A stretch of DNA of 64,000 nucleotides from Bacillota bacterium (GTDB taxonomy: Bacteria; Bacillota; Clostridia; Lachnospirales; Lachnospiraceae), in the NCBI GenBank assembly GCA_023392535.1, contig JAEVYY010000027.1, forward strand, positions 62,001-126,000, read 5' to 3'. Shown here in pieces: positions 9,189 to 17,669 of the stretch; position 1 is the first letter of the stretch, and each line of letters begins with the position of its first letter. The notes beneath the pieces were generated by a model. It saw nothing but the letters and a program-made list of their open reading frames with translations, did not search any database and was not told the origin of the DNA. Made by a program: the position numbers and the translations under genes.

Positions 9189-9614
9189 TTAGTCTTCTAT
9201 AGCGATTCCCATACTTCTTGCTGTACCAGCAATCATGCTCATTGCCGCATCCAGTGATGCTGCGTTCAAATCTGGCATCTTTAATTCTGCAATCTCTTGA
9301 ACCTTAGCTTTAGAAATTGTAGCTACCTTTGTTTTGTTAGGTACGCCCGAACCCGATTTAATGTTACAAGCTTTCTTAAGAAGTACTGCAGCAGGTGGAG
9401 TTTTTGTAACAAAACTGAAACTTCTGTCTGCGTATACAGTAATAACAACAGGGATGATTAGATCTCCTTGATCTGCTGTTCTTGCATTGAATTGTTTTGT
9501 AAATTCAACGATGTTTACACCATGTTGTCCAAGTGCTGGTCCAACTGGTGGAGCCGGTGTTGCTTTGCCAGCAGGAATCTGTAGTTTGATATATCCGGTT
9601 ACTTTTTTTGCCAT
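9189..9614 (-). CDS. rplK: Large ribosomal subunit protein uL11
   Basis: 141 residues, the usual length. The motif KATPAPPVGPALGQHGVNI is diagnostic. It binds the GTPase-centre rRNA. A longer start at a GTG (9623) is rejected because that GTG is part of the GGAGGTG ribosome-binding site of the ATG at 9614. It lies between nusG and rplA in the rpmG-to-rplA unit. Confidence 0.97.
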   Translation of the reverse strand: MAKKVTGYIKLQIPAGKATPAPPVGPALGQHGVNIVEFTKQFNARTADQGDLIIPVVITVYADRSFSFVTKTPPAAVLLKKACNIKSGSGVPNKTKVATISKAKVQEIAELKMPDLNAASLDAAMSMIAGTARSMGIAIED

Positions 9615-9634
9615 TTTCGGCACCTCCTAAATTT

Positions 9635-9732
9635 GTGGTATTTTTGGCGGCATAGAATTCATGGTACGAACTCTTTTGAAGTTTTATATATAATATAAAA
9701 GCTTCATCAGCTATAAGCTGATTACCTCCCAC
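9635..9732 (-). promoter_or_regulatory. Structured leader before rplK, sister of the rplA leader
   Basis: The 159-base nusG-rplK gap begins (minus strand) with GTGGGAGG at about 9732-9725. It ends with CCGCCAAAAATACCAC at 9650-9635, then the ribosome-binding site. Between them AATCAGCTTATAGCTGAT can form a hairpin. The ends match the rplA leader almost word for word. Autoregulation by L1 or L11 is the natural guess. Confidence 0.45.
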
Positions 9733-9773
9733 GGTCCATATGATAAGTAGGACTTCTCCTATGAACATCACTG

Positions 9774-10289
9774 TTACATTTTACGAACTTCTGCGAAACT
9801 AATTTCTACCGGTGTCTCTCTACCGAATAATTCCACATTAATAGTTGCTGTTTGTTTACCGCAGTCGATTCTTTGAACAACTCCTACCGTATCTTTCCAA
9901 ACGCCTGCAACAACAGCAATTGTATCGCCTTCCTTGAAATCTACAGAGACATTTTCCATTTTGATTCCAAGTGGTTTCATTTCCGCTTCTGTTAATGGTA
10001 CCGGTTTGCTTCCCGGACCGACAAAGCCTGTGACACCTCTCGTGTTACGAACCACATACCACGTGTCATCATTCATGACCATATTGATAAGTACATAACC
10101 AGGGAATAACTTCTTCTGAACAGTTTTGTTTGCACCGTTCTTTAACTCAACAACATCTTGCATCGGAACTCTTACTTCTAAAATTTCCTCTTCTAAGTGT
10201 CTATTCTCGATTGTCTTATCAATATTGGCCTTTACCTTGTTTTCATACCCAGAATAGGTATGCACTACGTACCAATTTGCTTCTGCCAT
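9774..10289 (-). CDS. nusG: Transcription elongation/antitermination factor NusG
   Basis: 171 residues from the ATG at 10289. The upstream GTG at 10304 lies within the GTGAGGGTAGG ribosome-binding region and is rejected. The N-terminal NGN domain starts WYVVHTYSGYENKV. The C-terminal KOW domain contains EGDTIAVVAGVWKDTVGVV. It binds the RNA polymerase clamp and couples to Rho or ribosomal protein S10. It directly follows secE, the normal bacterial order. Confidence 0.97.
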   Translation of the reverse strand: MAEANWYVVHTYSGYENKVKANIDKTIENRHLEEEILEVRVPMQDVVELKNGANKTVQKKLFPGYVLINMVMNDDTWYVVRNTRGVTGFVGPGSKPVPLTEAEMKPLGIKMENVSVDFKEGDTIAVVAGVWKDTVGVVQRIDCGKQTATINVELFGRETPVEISFAEVRKM

Positions 10290-10304
10290 ACAACCTACCC
10301 TCAC

Positions 10305-10505
10305 TTAAACTGTTAAGAAGTTAATGCCATATTTGATTACTGTATCAAATATTGTAATAATTAATCCCAAAATAACAGAAACACTAACAACTGCGATTGT
10401 CTGTTTAAAAAGTGATTGTTTGTCTGTCCAAGAAATCTTCTTAAATTCAGCTTTTACACCATCAAAAAATTTAATCTTTGGCACATTATTTGCAGAATCT
10501 CCCAT
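10305..10505 (-). CDS. secE: Preprotein translocase subunit SecE
   Basis: 66 residues with a single C-terminal membrane segment (about residues 35-62). The conserved amphipathic FFDGVKAEFKKISW lies before it. This is the short Gram-positive form. It clamps SecY in the SecYEG channel. It sits between rpmG and nusG with short gaps, so one operon is expected. Confidence 0.95.
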   Translation of the reverse strand: MGDSANNVPKIKFFDGVKAEFKKISWTDKQSLFKQTIAVVSVSVILGLIITIFDTVIKYGINFLTV

Positions 10506-10571
10506 AGTTTCACTTCCCTTTCAATTGCACACGATAAAAAGGCTCTTAAAAAACCTTCTACTCGCTTGTCA

Positions 10572-10721
10572 TTATTTAGTTTCTTTGTGTAATGTATGAG
10601 TCTTGCAAAATCTACAATATTTTTTTGTTTCCATTCTGTCTGGATGTGTCTTCTTGTCTTTCGTCATATTGTAGTTACGTTGTTTACACTCTGTACATGC
10701 CAATGTAATCTTTGTGCGCAT
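10572..10721 (-). CDS. rpmG: Large ribosomal subunit protein bL33 (zinc-binding form)
   Basis: 49 residues from the ATG at 10721, which has GGAGGTGG at good spacing. Two CxxC pairs (C9/C12 and C36/C39) mark the zinc-containing C+ version. It is the first gene of the unit rpmG-secE-nusG-rplK-rplA. A longer reading frame upstream is not preceded by a ribosome-binding site. Confidence 0.96.
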   Translation of the reverse strand: MRTKITLACTECKQRNYNMTKDKKTHPDRMETKKYCRFCKTHTLHKETK

Positions 10722-10831
10722 AATTCCACCTCCACGCGTTGTAATTTCTATATTATTTGTCTTTTCAGCCCTTTCACTTATACCCAGATTCAGAGCATAA
10801 AAAAAAGACCTATTTCCCATCTCGCTTGATA

Positions 10832-10860
10832 ACTATAACACAATGAGGATGAATCGTCAA
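10832..10860 (-). promoter_or_regulatory. Sigma-A-type promoter for rpmG-secE-nusG-rplKA
   Basis: Minus-strand TTGACG (10860-10855), exactly 17 bases, TATAGT (10837-10832). This strong match gives an untranslated leader of roughly 100 bases before rpmG. The divergent 329-base gap to the plus-strand gene at 11051 holds this promoter and the facing one at 10975-11003; nothing else is evident in it. Confidence 0.85.
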
Positions 10861-10974
10861 CAAAAATTTATAACTAGAGTACTTCATTTTCGGAAGATAT
10901 CGATCCAGATTTCACCCTTTTACACAGTAATTTCAATTTCGAAAATGAACCGAATAGCAAGCTATGAAATATAA

Positions 10975-11003
10975 TTGATTTTAAAGATTCTTCATGCTAA
11001 AAT
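10975..11003 (+). promoter_or_regulatory. Sigma-A-type promoter for the FliD-like gene
   Basis: TTGATT (10975-10980), 17 bases, TAAAAT (10998-11003) on the plus strand, about 48 bases before the start codon. No sigma-28-type GCCGATAA element is seen here, unlike the flagellar genes further right. Confidence 0.65.
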
Positions 11004-11050
11004 ACAGGTATCTATAAGGAAGCTATCGTAAAAAAGAAGGAGGGTAAGTT

Positions 11051-12352
11051 TTGAACACAACTGCATTAAATACTGTTTATAATCATTATCTGACTTCCTA
11101 TGCACCAAAAAGCACCTCTTCTTTAGACACTCATAAAAAAAGCGAACTCCGAAGTGTATATAATTCCATTGTAAAGCTTTATAAGGATGCACCCCTTTAT
11201 CGTATTGATTCTTCAAAAGAGACGAACCTATTTGCAATTGGAATCAAAGAAGGAGCCAGGGAGCTGCACAATATGATTGTTTCTCTGGGCGGCGTAAATG
11301 AGCATGAATTGCTAAATAAAAAGGTTGCCTATTCCAGCAATGAAAATATTGCAACTGTTTCTTATATTGGAAATTTTTCAGATACCGAGTCTGTACCTAC
11401 TTTAAATATAGAAGTTAAAAATCTTGCAGGTCCACAGGTAAATATGGGTAAATTCCTTCCTTCCGATTCCATGGATCTGGATATCGGTTCGTATTCCTTC
11501 GATATTGGTATCAATGATTTAACCTACGAATTTCAGTTTACGATTAATAGAGGAGATACTAATCAGGATCTGCAGAATCGCCTTTCCCGTTTAATCACAA
11601 ATGCAAACGTTGGAATAGATGCTTCTACTATGGAAGACGCTGACGGTAACAGTGCTTTGCGTTTACAATCAAATGCCACTGGTTTAAAGAATGGATTTGG
11701 AATCCACTTCACAGTAACGGATGATAGCACCAGCAAATCATCAGGGGCAGTGAATTATCTGGGTATTCAAGATGTCACAAGGCCTGCGACAGATTCCGAA
11801 TTTATTATGAACGGACATGAACGGGCGACTGCCGCCAACAACTTTACAGTCGAAAAAACATATGAAGTGACTCTAAATGGTCTAAGCTCCACGGAAGGTG
11901 AAGTAACTACCATTGGATTAAAAAATGATACCGAATCCTTAACAGAAAATATTAACCACCTGGTTTTAGGATATAATGATTTTATTAGAACTGCTTCGGA
12001 GCATTTATCTTCAAAATCAGGTAATAAGACATTATTATTTGAAATGGACCGGATTTCCTCCTATTATAGAAATAGTCTTGATTCATTTGGGCTAAAAATG
12101 AATACCGATGGATTTCTAAATGTCGATACAAAGCAACTGGAAAATGTTGCCCGCTCTGAAGTCGCGCGGGAGTTATTTTCTACCGTAAAAGATTTTGCAA
12201 ATTCTTTGTTACGTAAAACCAATGAAGTCACTCTTGATCCAATGCGATATGTAAACAAAACAATAGTTGCTTATAAAAATCCCGGCCGAAGCTTTTCAAG
12301 CCCTTATGTTACAAGTGCTTACAGTGGTATGATGTTCAATAGTTATTGTTAA
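11051..12352 (+). CDS. FliD-like (hook-associated protein 2 related) protein
   Basis: 433 residues, the only plus-strand gene in the window. The start is TTG, supported by AAGGAGGG 6 bases upstream. Residues about 110-210 resemble the beta-rich D2/D3 part of FliD. Residues about 290-360 resemble the FliD C-terminal domain (ENINHLVLGYNDFI, then DSFGLKMNTDGFLNVD). The canonical FliD N-terminus (ISGLSSGLDTDSIV type) is missing, and there is no signal peptide or membrane segment. The last residues are SGMMFNSYC. The true filament cap gene is at 48859-50994, so this is a divergent relative. Export through the flagellar system is plausible but unproven. Confidence 0.65.
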   Translation: MNTTALNTVYNHYLTSYAPKSTSSLDTHKKSELRSVYNSIVKLYKDAPLYRIDSSKETNLFAIGIKEGARELHNMIVSLGGVNEHELLNKKVAYSSNENIATVSYIGNFSDTESVPTLNIEVKNLAGPQVNMGKFLPSDSMDLDIGSYSFDIGINDLTYEFQFTINRGDTNQDLQNRLSRLITNANVGIDASTMEDADGNSALRLQSNATGLKNGFGIHFTVTDDSTSKSSGAVNYLGIQDVTRPATDSEFIMNGHERATAANNFTVEKTYEVTLNGLSSTEGEVTTIGLKNDTESLTENINHLVLGYNDFIRTASEHLSSKSGNKTLLFEMDRISSYYRNSLDSFGLKMNTDGFLNVDTKQLENVARSEVARELFSTVKDFANSLLRKTNEVTLDPMRYVNKTIVAYKNPGRSFSSPYVTSAYSGMMFNSYC

Positions 12353-12389
12353 AAAAGGAAAGCTATGGATATCATAGCTTTTCCTTTTT
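12353..12389. terminator. Bidirectional terminator between converging genes
   Basis: Arms around 12357-12367 and 12373-12384 form GGAAAGCTATG/CATAGCTTTTCC with one bulge. T-rich tails exist on both strands. It separates the plus-strand FliD-like gene from the minus-strand unit ending at 12395. Confidence 0.85.
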
Positions 12390-12394
12390 CTTTT

Positions 12395-12814
12395 CTATAT
12401 ATATTCTTTGATAACCACCTGAAATTTCTGCAAAAATGGTATCATTCCATTCTGCATAGCAACCGCGACTTGTTTATCATCTTTTGCTATAATAGCATTG
12501 CTTAATTTTTGTATCATCTCTTCTACCTCATCCGTGTTAAATGTGATACGATTTTCATTGGTCAAGGATAAGGTACCATTGAAAATTTCAATGATATAAT
12601 TTACTCCATCAATGACCTGATTAAACAAATCATGGGTGTCTTCTTCTTGCTCTCCCGCCAACTCTGCAGATACTGTCTGTGCCGTTTCAATCAGTCTAGG
12701 AAGATATTCATCGGCCGAAATCAAATTTTCTTTTTGCATTCTGGCTAATTCTTTTGGGTCTATTTCTTTTTCTTCCTCTGTATTCATCACTTCATTTTCC
12801 TTATTCGCTTTCAT
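12395..12814 (-). CDS. Small acidic helical protein, Maf-neighbour type A
   Basis: 139 residues, acidic, predicted mostly helical, with no membrane segment and no recognised domain. Its C-terminal 30 residues (IIAKDDKQVAVAMQNG, then QKFQVVIKEYI) line up with the end of the protein at 46301-46636 (LSGEDRFLAIDILYHE, then EYVQMIKE). AGGAG precedes the ATG at proper spacing. It is the last gene of a three-gene unit with a Maf glycosyltransferase and a CMP-sugar synthetase. A role around flagellin modification or chaperoning is suggested only by position. Confidence 0.7.
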   Translation of the reverse strand: MKANKENEVMNTEEEKEIDPKELARMQKENLISADEYLPRLIETAQTVSAELAGEQEEDTHDLFNQVIDGVNYIIEIFNGTLSLTNENRITFNTDEVEEMIQKLSNAIIAKDDKQVAVAMQNGMIPFLQKFQVVIKEYI

Positions 12815-12856
12815 TTGTTTCTCCTATCTGCCTTTTAATATTCTTTTTTCCGTAGT

Positions 12857-13882
12857 CTATTTATCTCCAAATTCATCATATAAGAACTTTATACCTAGCA
12901 TTTTATCATCCACATAATAATCCGCATTTGGTTTTCCCATATGTAGTTCATGATATTTTACATGCCACTTCTTCATTTGTTCTTCTGTTCTATAATGCCA
13001 GTCAATTCCTGATACGTATCCGCGCGCTGTAAACAAAATAATTTCATTTCCATATTCATAGAGTTTATTGATAATACGAATCATTTTATCATTGGGTTCC
13101 GCCATTGCATAGTCCAAATCTTCACGTTTTTTTGCTATGACTCCATCGATATCAAAAACAAATCGTCTCCCACCCCGTTTTATTTTTAAATATTCACAAG
13201 CTCTTTCAAAGTCATCTTCCGTATCAATATCAAAATTGTCTTTCATCTCATATCCCAGGATTTTTTTACCACTCATTGAGTGGTGTTTCACAATAACTGA
13301 TGAACGGATTACATCTACATTTGCATTTTGATAAAGAATACGTGGCAACTGCTGTCTTGGCATATTGTACGCTTCCGGTATATCTTTTAGAATTGGTGTC
13401 ATTTGGTTATTTTCTGCAAGATACCACATTTTATGAGGAATTTCACGAGCAAGTGATACACTCCTCACACTATCTGCCGAATCATCCACAAGTAGCATTT
13501 CAATCATTGCATCTATCTGAGATACGTTTCGAATGGGATATGTTGGTCGAAGATGAACTACAATATCGGGTACGTAATCTTCTTCACTTTTTAAGAATTG
13601 CAAGGCATGCACAAATACATCGATATCAAGTGCTGTATCCGTCGCATATTCATATGGTCTTAGAAACGGTATCTCAGCTCCATATTCTCTTGCAATCTTA
13701 GCATATTCCTCGCTATCTGTACTGACAATAATTCGGTTAATATAGTTTGATTCTCTCGCATGTTCAATAGAATATGCCAACATCGGTTTCCCATCTATCA
13801 ACCTTATATTTTTATGTGTTACACTTTTGGAACCACTTCTAGCTGGTATGATTGCCAATATCCTTTTTTTATTTGTCTCCAT
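12857..13882 (-). CDS. CMP-nonulosonate synthetase fused to HAD phosphatase
   Basis: 341 residues. The N-terminal 230 are an acylneuraminate cytidylyltransferase: IIPARSGSKSVTHKNI is the nucleotide-binding signature, then STDSEEYAKIA and HLRPTYPIR. It activates a sialic-acid-like sugar with CTP. The C-terminal 105 are a capless HAD domain (FVFDIDGVIA, LFTARG, then GKPNADYYVDDK), a likely sugar-phosphate phosphatase. It lies 3 bases from the maf gene and is co-transcribed. The partner synthase is 28 kb away at 42077. Legionaminate, pseudaminate and deaminated sugars all remain possible products. Confidence 0.85.
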   Translation of the reverse strand: METNKKRILAIIPARSGSKSVTHKNIRLIDGKPMLAYSIEHARESNYINRIIVSTDSEEYAKIAREYGAEIPFLRPYEYATDTALDIDVFVHALQFLKSEEDYVPDIVVHLRPTYPIRNVSQIDAMIEMLLVDDSADSVRSVSLAREIPHKMWYLAENNQMTPILKDIPEAYNMPRQQLPRILYQNANVDVIRSSVIVKHHSMSGKKILGYEMKDNFDIDTEDDFERACEYLKIKRGGRRFVFDIDGVIAKKREDLDYAMAEPNDKMIRIINKLYEYGNEIILFTARGYVSGIDWHYRTEEQMKKWHVKYHELHMGKPNADYYVDDKMLGIKFLYDEFGDK

Positions 13883-13885
13883 TTG

Positions 13886-15634
13886 TTACAAAATCTCCTT
13901 TAATGACTTGTGCTTCATTCCTTTAATGTAACTACCGCCTTCCGTTGCATTAATAAGATCGATCGGATACCCCTTTATCTCTTTTATCCGATGCTCAATC
14001 CATTCCCTGTAAATAATAAATTTATAGTCTGCCATTACGGTATCCTGATAAAATCCCTTTACTGGTATCAGATCCTTCTTATCGGATGCAACTAATCCCG
14101 AAGTATCCGTTGCATGTGCCAGATCATCTGTAAATGCCAGATCCAGTCCCAGAAAAATAATACGCCTGGCATTAGCACTGATTGCCACATCCAGTGCAGT
14201 CGTACTAACAGACCCTCCCGTTTGGAATAGATGGTATCCACATCTTTTTGCCTCATCTTCGGCAGGTTCAAATCCCTCCTGAAATATGAGGTATTTGGGT
14301 CCTTGATATTTCTTTATAAATTCCCGATTTGCTGTTGATAGTAGTAGCATAGGCACCGATTCCGTAGTGTGTTCACGAATCTGCCAAATCACCCGATCAT
14401 TTGCATCTGTAATAATCACGGCATCCGGTCGAATACCTAACTTCATCATTTTATAAAAAACCGTCCCGGTAGCCAGTATATAAGTCTCCTGCTTTCTGTT
14501 ACGCAATTGCTCTATATTTTTATCAAGCGAAGGACCGGCCGCAATAATGAACACATCTTTTCCCTTCATCTCAGATAGAATTTCATCCACAACGTGAATT
14601 TGACAGACCGCTTTTTGATGATGAAGAAATTTTAAATTACTCTGATAATTAATCGTAAGCAAGCTTTCCTGATTACGTCCCGCACTCTCCACTATAAAAA
14701 ATTTCTCAAAACTAGCTTTTAAATTACGATCTTCAATATTAGCGATGGAGGGAGCATGTATCATAAATCCTTTTGGATTCTTAGAAATATCTTTTGATAA
14801 CTGTTGTAATTGGGGATCAAAATGGACACAAAGCCAGTCCTGCATCTGTGGTACATAATTATCCGCGAATAAGTTAATCATCAGTATATAGATATCTGGC
14901 TCATATACATGTACCCGCTTTGCGTATAAACTTTTTCTGGCAACTGATCCAATATGAAAATACTTTCCAAATCCCAATATGTAATATGCATCGCTTTCTA
15001 ACTGTGTATAGGTATCGGCAAAGAGCTCTGCCTCTGTTGTCGGATCACTGTTACTGTGCATGTAATAAGTCCGGCCACCTCTTTCTATCTTTAAAGTCAA
15101 ATCCCCCGTATGGGTCTCTTCCAAAAAGTATCTTGTGCCCTTCGGTGATTCAAACGCATAGACCTCCTCATCCAAACGTTTTGCATTCTCGTATGCCAAA
15201 AGCAATGACTGCCTTAATTCCGGATTATGATGCATCAGATAATCCAGATTATGGTTCCAGTTCTCGGGATAAAAACAACGAACTCCATCCGATGTATCCT
15301 TGGAAATTTCGATAATATTCTGTTGCAGTGCAATGCAAAAAGGAACTACTGTCAGCTCAAGCAGATCAGCCAGTAAAATATAATCTTTTTCTACCTGTGC
15401 TTTTAAGATATCTTGCAACATCTGCATCATATAACTAACATCTATTTGAATTCCATCTGCGTTCATATCCTTACTATGATTAATCATTATCTCTATATTT
15501 TCCTGAATTTGGGTCAATAGGGCACGAAAAATTCGAATTCCCATATCGTAATTTTGTCTGCGTATGGCAGTAACACAATGTTTTGCCTCATTAATAATAA
15601 TTTTATCATTTCTAAATAACAATCTATAATCCAT
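13886..15634 (-). CDS. Maf-type flagellin glycosyltransferase (MptE-like domain)
   Basis: 582 residues. The central MptE-like/DUF115 domain is clear from about residue 355: FIIAAGPSLDKNIEQL, TDANDRVIWQI, GGSVSTTALDVAIS and FLGLDLAFTDD. Such motility-associated factors transfer nonulosonic acids from CMP donors to Ser/Thr of flagellin in the cytoplasm. The CMP-sugar synthetase directly downstream fits that role. It is the first gene after a sigma-28-type promoter (15696-15722). It differs strongly in length from the second Maf protein at 43582-46296. Confidence 0.85.
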   Translation of the reverse strand: MDYRLLFRNDKIIINEAKHCVTAIRRQNYDMGIRIFRALLTQIQENIEIMINHSKDMNADGIQIDVSYMMQMLQDILKAQVEKDYILLADLLELTVVPFCIALQQNIIEISKDTSDGVRCFYPENWNHNLDYLMHHNPELRQSLLLAYENAKRLDEEVYAFESPKGTRYFLEETHTGDLTLKIERGGRTYYMHSNSDPTTEAELFADTYTQLESDAYYILGFGKYFHIGSVARKSLYAKRVHVYEPDIYILMINLFADNYVPQMQDWLCVHFDPQLQQLSKDISKNPKGFMIHAPSIANIEDRNLKASFEKFFIVESAGRNQESLLTINYQSNLKFLHHQKAVCQIHVVDEILSEMKGKDVFIIAAGPSLDKNIEQLRNRKQETYILATGTVFYKMMKLGIRPDAVIITDANDRVIWQIREHTTESVPMLLLSTANREFIKKYQGPKYLIFQEGFEPAEDEAKRCGYHLFQTGGSVSTTALDVAISANARRIIFLGLDLAFTDDLAHATDTSGLVASDKKDLIPVKGFYQDTVMADYKFIIYREWIEHRIKEIKGYPIDLINATEGGSYIKGMKHKSLKEIL

Positions 15635-15695
15635 AATCGTAATTTCTCATTCCTATACTAATAAAATATGGCACACAAAGGTATCACTGAAATAT

Positions 15696-15722
15696 ATATC
15701 GGCCATTTTTGCTTATTCCTTA
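15696..15722 (-). promoter_or_regulatory. Sigma-28 (SigD)-type promoter for the maf unit
   Basis: Minus strand TAAG (15722-15719), 15 bases, GCCGATAT (15703-15696). The -10 is a near-perfect flagellar sigma element and the -35 has one mismatch to TAAA. It would time this glycosylation unit with late flagellar genes. Confidence 0.75.
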
Positions 15723-15798
15723 TCGGAAAGTAATTCTCTTCTCTTCCATTTTATGGTGTGATCGTAATTTTGTCCAATTATTTCGAATTCTATCAAAT

Positions 15799-15841
15799 AA
15801 AAAAGATCCTAATGATCGGTTTCATGCGGCATTAGAATCTT
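15799..15841 (-). terminator. Terminator of the carboxyltransferase gene
   Basis: A 12-bp stem (arms 15803-15814 and 15830-15841) is followed by TTTTTT on the minus strand, about 28 bases after the stop codon at 15869. It isolates this gene from the maf unit. Confidence 0.85.
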
Positions 15842-15868
15842 TCCGTATTATATTTTTAATCCATAGCA

Positions 15869-17485
15869 TTATAATGGGATATTACCATGCTTTTTGGGAA
15901 TTGCCTCTACGCTCTTACTCTTTAGTGTCTTTAATGATTTTAAGAGGCGTTCTCTCGTTTCTTCTGGTTTGATCACTTCATTTACATAACCTCTGGAAGC
16001 CGCTACGTAAGGATTGAGAAACCGGTCTTCATATTCCTTTTTGCATTGTAATCTCATAGCTTCAGGATCAGAAGAAGCCTTGATTTTACGTTTGAATGCA
16101 ATATTAACGGCCCCATCAGCTCCCATTACAGCAATCTCTGCAATCGGCCAAGCATATACCATATCTGCGCCCATTTCTTTAGAATTCATAGCAATATAAG
16201 CACCGCCATAAGCTTTTCTCATAATAACAGAAATTTTAGGTACCGTTGCTTCCGAATACGCATAAAGAATCTTTGCGCCATGTCTGATGATACCATTATG
16301 TTCTTGTTCTGTTCCCGGTAAAAATGCAGGTACGTCAACCAACGTTATGAGTGGTATATTGAAGCAATCACAAAAACGGATGAATCTGGCAATTTTGTCA
16401 GAGGCATGATAATCAAGAGAACCTGCCTTTACGGATGGCTGATTGGCAACGAAACCTGCTACCTCTCCATCCATGCGCCCCCATCCTATCACTGCATTTT
16501 TCGCAAATTCTTTCTGTACTTCAAAGAAACTGCCCGGATCTGCAATACAATCAATGACCTCTTTCACATCATACGGCTGGCGAGAGTTATCCGGGACAAT
16601 GTCCATAATCCGTTCACATCTATTATCTGTTTTTTTAAGTTTATTTAATCCGCCTACTCGACTTAATACTTTATTTAATCCAGCGATCACATTTTGCTTT
16701 TCAACAACATTGACAACAGGAGGTTTCTCCATGAAACTATTTGGTATGTAAGTTAATAACTTACGCACTCCCATCAGACATTCGCCTTCCGAATCATAAG
16801 TAAAATGTGAAACACCGCTCTTCTTTGCATGAATGTCGGCACCACCTAATTCATCCACGGATACTTCCTCATTAATCACTGTTTTCACTACATTTGGTCC
16901 TGTAATGAACATTTTAGAAGTATCTTTTACCATAAAAATAAAATCACATATAGCTGGCGCATAGCATGCTCCTCCAGAACAAGGTCCCAAAATAACTGCT
17001 ATCTGCGGTATCATGCCGGAAGCCTGTGTGTGACGCAGAAACATCCCACTATATCCACTTAAGGATGAAATCCCCTCTTCAATCCTGGCGCCACCACTAT
17101 CGTTAACACATATTAGAGGTGCCCTCATCTGCATTGCCATATCTTGTATTCTGCATATTTTGTAAGAATGATATTCTCCTAATGTGCCTCCGATGACTGT
17201 GAAATCCTCACTTGCTACAAATACAAGCCGACCATTTATTTCCCCATATCCTGTAACGACCCCGTCTCCCGCGAATCTTCTTTTATCCAAATCAAAATCA
17301 TCAATCCTTGATTCAATAAAACCGTCTACTTCCACAAATGTATCTTTATCTAACAGAATATCAATACGTTCTCTTGCTGTAAGTTTTCCATTTTTATGTT
17401 GGGTGTCTATCCTTGTTTGTCCTCCACCTAAAAGTGCTGCGCTTCTTTTTTCTTCTAATCCTGCAATTGCTTCATTCCAACTCAT
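15869..17485 (-). CDS. Biotin-dependent acyl-CoA carboxyltransferase subunit
   Basis: 538 residues, standard for propionyl-CoA carboxylase beta or methylmalonyl-CoA decarboxylase alpha. Both crotonase-like halves are present. The oxyanion-hole glycines appear in NDSGGARIEEG and LGPCSGGACYAP in the N half and AYGGAYIAMNSKEMGAD in the C half. The C-terminus KKHGNIPL is typical. It would move CO2 between biotin and an acyl-CoA. No biotin carrier, biotin carboxylase or membrane decarboxylase gene is beside it, so the holoenzyme type cannot be decided. It is monocistronic, with FabT-like operators upstream. Confidence 0.9.
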   Translation of the reverse strand: MSWNEAIAGLEEKRSAALLGGGQTRIDTQHKNGKLTARERIDILLDKDTFVEVDGFIESRIDDFDLDKRRFAGDGVVTGYGEINGRLVFVASEDFTVIGGTLGEYHSYKICRIQDMAMQMRAPLICVNDSGGARIEEGISSLSGYSGMFLRHTQASGMIPQIAVILGPCSGGACYAPAICDFIFMVKDTSKMFITGPNVVKTVINEEVSVDELGGADIHAKKSGVSHFTYDSEGECLMGVRKLLTYIPNSFMEKPPVVNVVEKQNVIAGLNKVLSRVGGLNKLKKTDNRCERIMDIVPDNSRQPYDVKEVIDCIADPGSFFEVQKEFAKNAVIGWGRMDGEVAGFVANQPSVKAGSLDYHASDKIARFIRFCDCFNIPLITLVDVPAFLPGTEQEHNGIIRHGAKILYAYSEATVPKISVIMRKAYGGAYIAMNSKEMGADMVYAWPIAEIAVMGADGAVNIAFKRKIKASSDPEAMRLQCKKEYEDRFLNPYVAASRGYVNEVIKPEETRERLLKSLKTLKSKSVEAIPKKHGNIPL

Positions 17486-17542
17486 GCTGACTGCTCCAAT
17501 CTAAAACTTATTCTATTTTTCAATGTCTTTCGCCCGTTTATT

Positions 17543-17573
17543 AGTTTGTAATTCAAATTCTTTGATATTCAAA
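17543..17573 (-). promoter_or_regulatory. Two FabT-like operator boxes
   Basis: Just downstream of the -10 element the minus strand carries TTTGAATATCAAA (17573-17561), a perfect inverted repeat. AATTTGAATTACAAACT (17559-17543) is an imperfect second copy. The first closely resembles the MarR-family FabT box (TTTGACTATCAAA type) known from fatty-acid genes of streptococci and lactococci. Acyl-ACP-dependent repression is inferred; no FabT gene is in the window. Confidence 0.55.
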
Positions 17574-17585
17574 CTATCTTTAGAT

Positions 17586-17613
17586 ATTATAGCACGCCCG
17601 TTAAATTTTTCAA
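17586..17613 (-). promoter_or_regulatory. Sigma-A-type promoter of the carboxyltransferase gene
   Basis: Minus-strand TTGAAA (17613-17608), 16 bases, perfect TATAAT (17591-17586). The predicted start point falls next to the inverted repeats at 17543-17573. Confidence 0.8.
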
Positions 17614-17631
17614 GAGTTTTTTTATTCTACC

Positions 17632-17663
17632 TCAAAAATACAAGGGCTGATCCACATCAGCCC
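17632..17663 (-). terminator. Terminator after the chemoreceptor gene
   Basis: GGGCTGAT/ATCAGCCC (17644-17651 and 17656-17663) forms an 8-bp stem with a 4-base loop. It is followed on the minus strand by TTGTATTTTTG and starts 6 bases past the stop codon. Confidence 0.88.
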
Positions 17664-17669
17664 CTATAT

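Noticed and set aside
9614..9623. GTG start giving three extra residues to L11
   Set aside because: The GTG is part of the GGAGGTG ribosome-binding site of the correct ATG.
9505..9771. 88-codon frame overlapping rplK and its leader
   Set aside because: It overlaps a certain ribosomal gene out of frame and its start lies in the structured leader.
10992..11237. 81-codon minus-strand frame across the promoter and start of the FliD-like gene
   Set aside because: It runs antisense through a plausible promoter and coding region and has no recognisable product.
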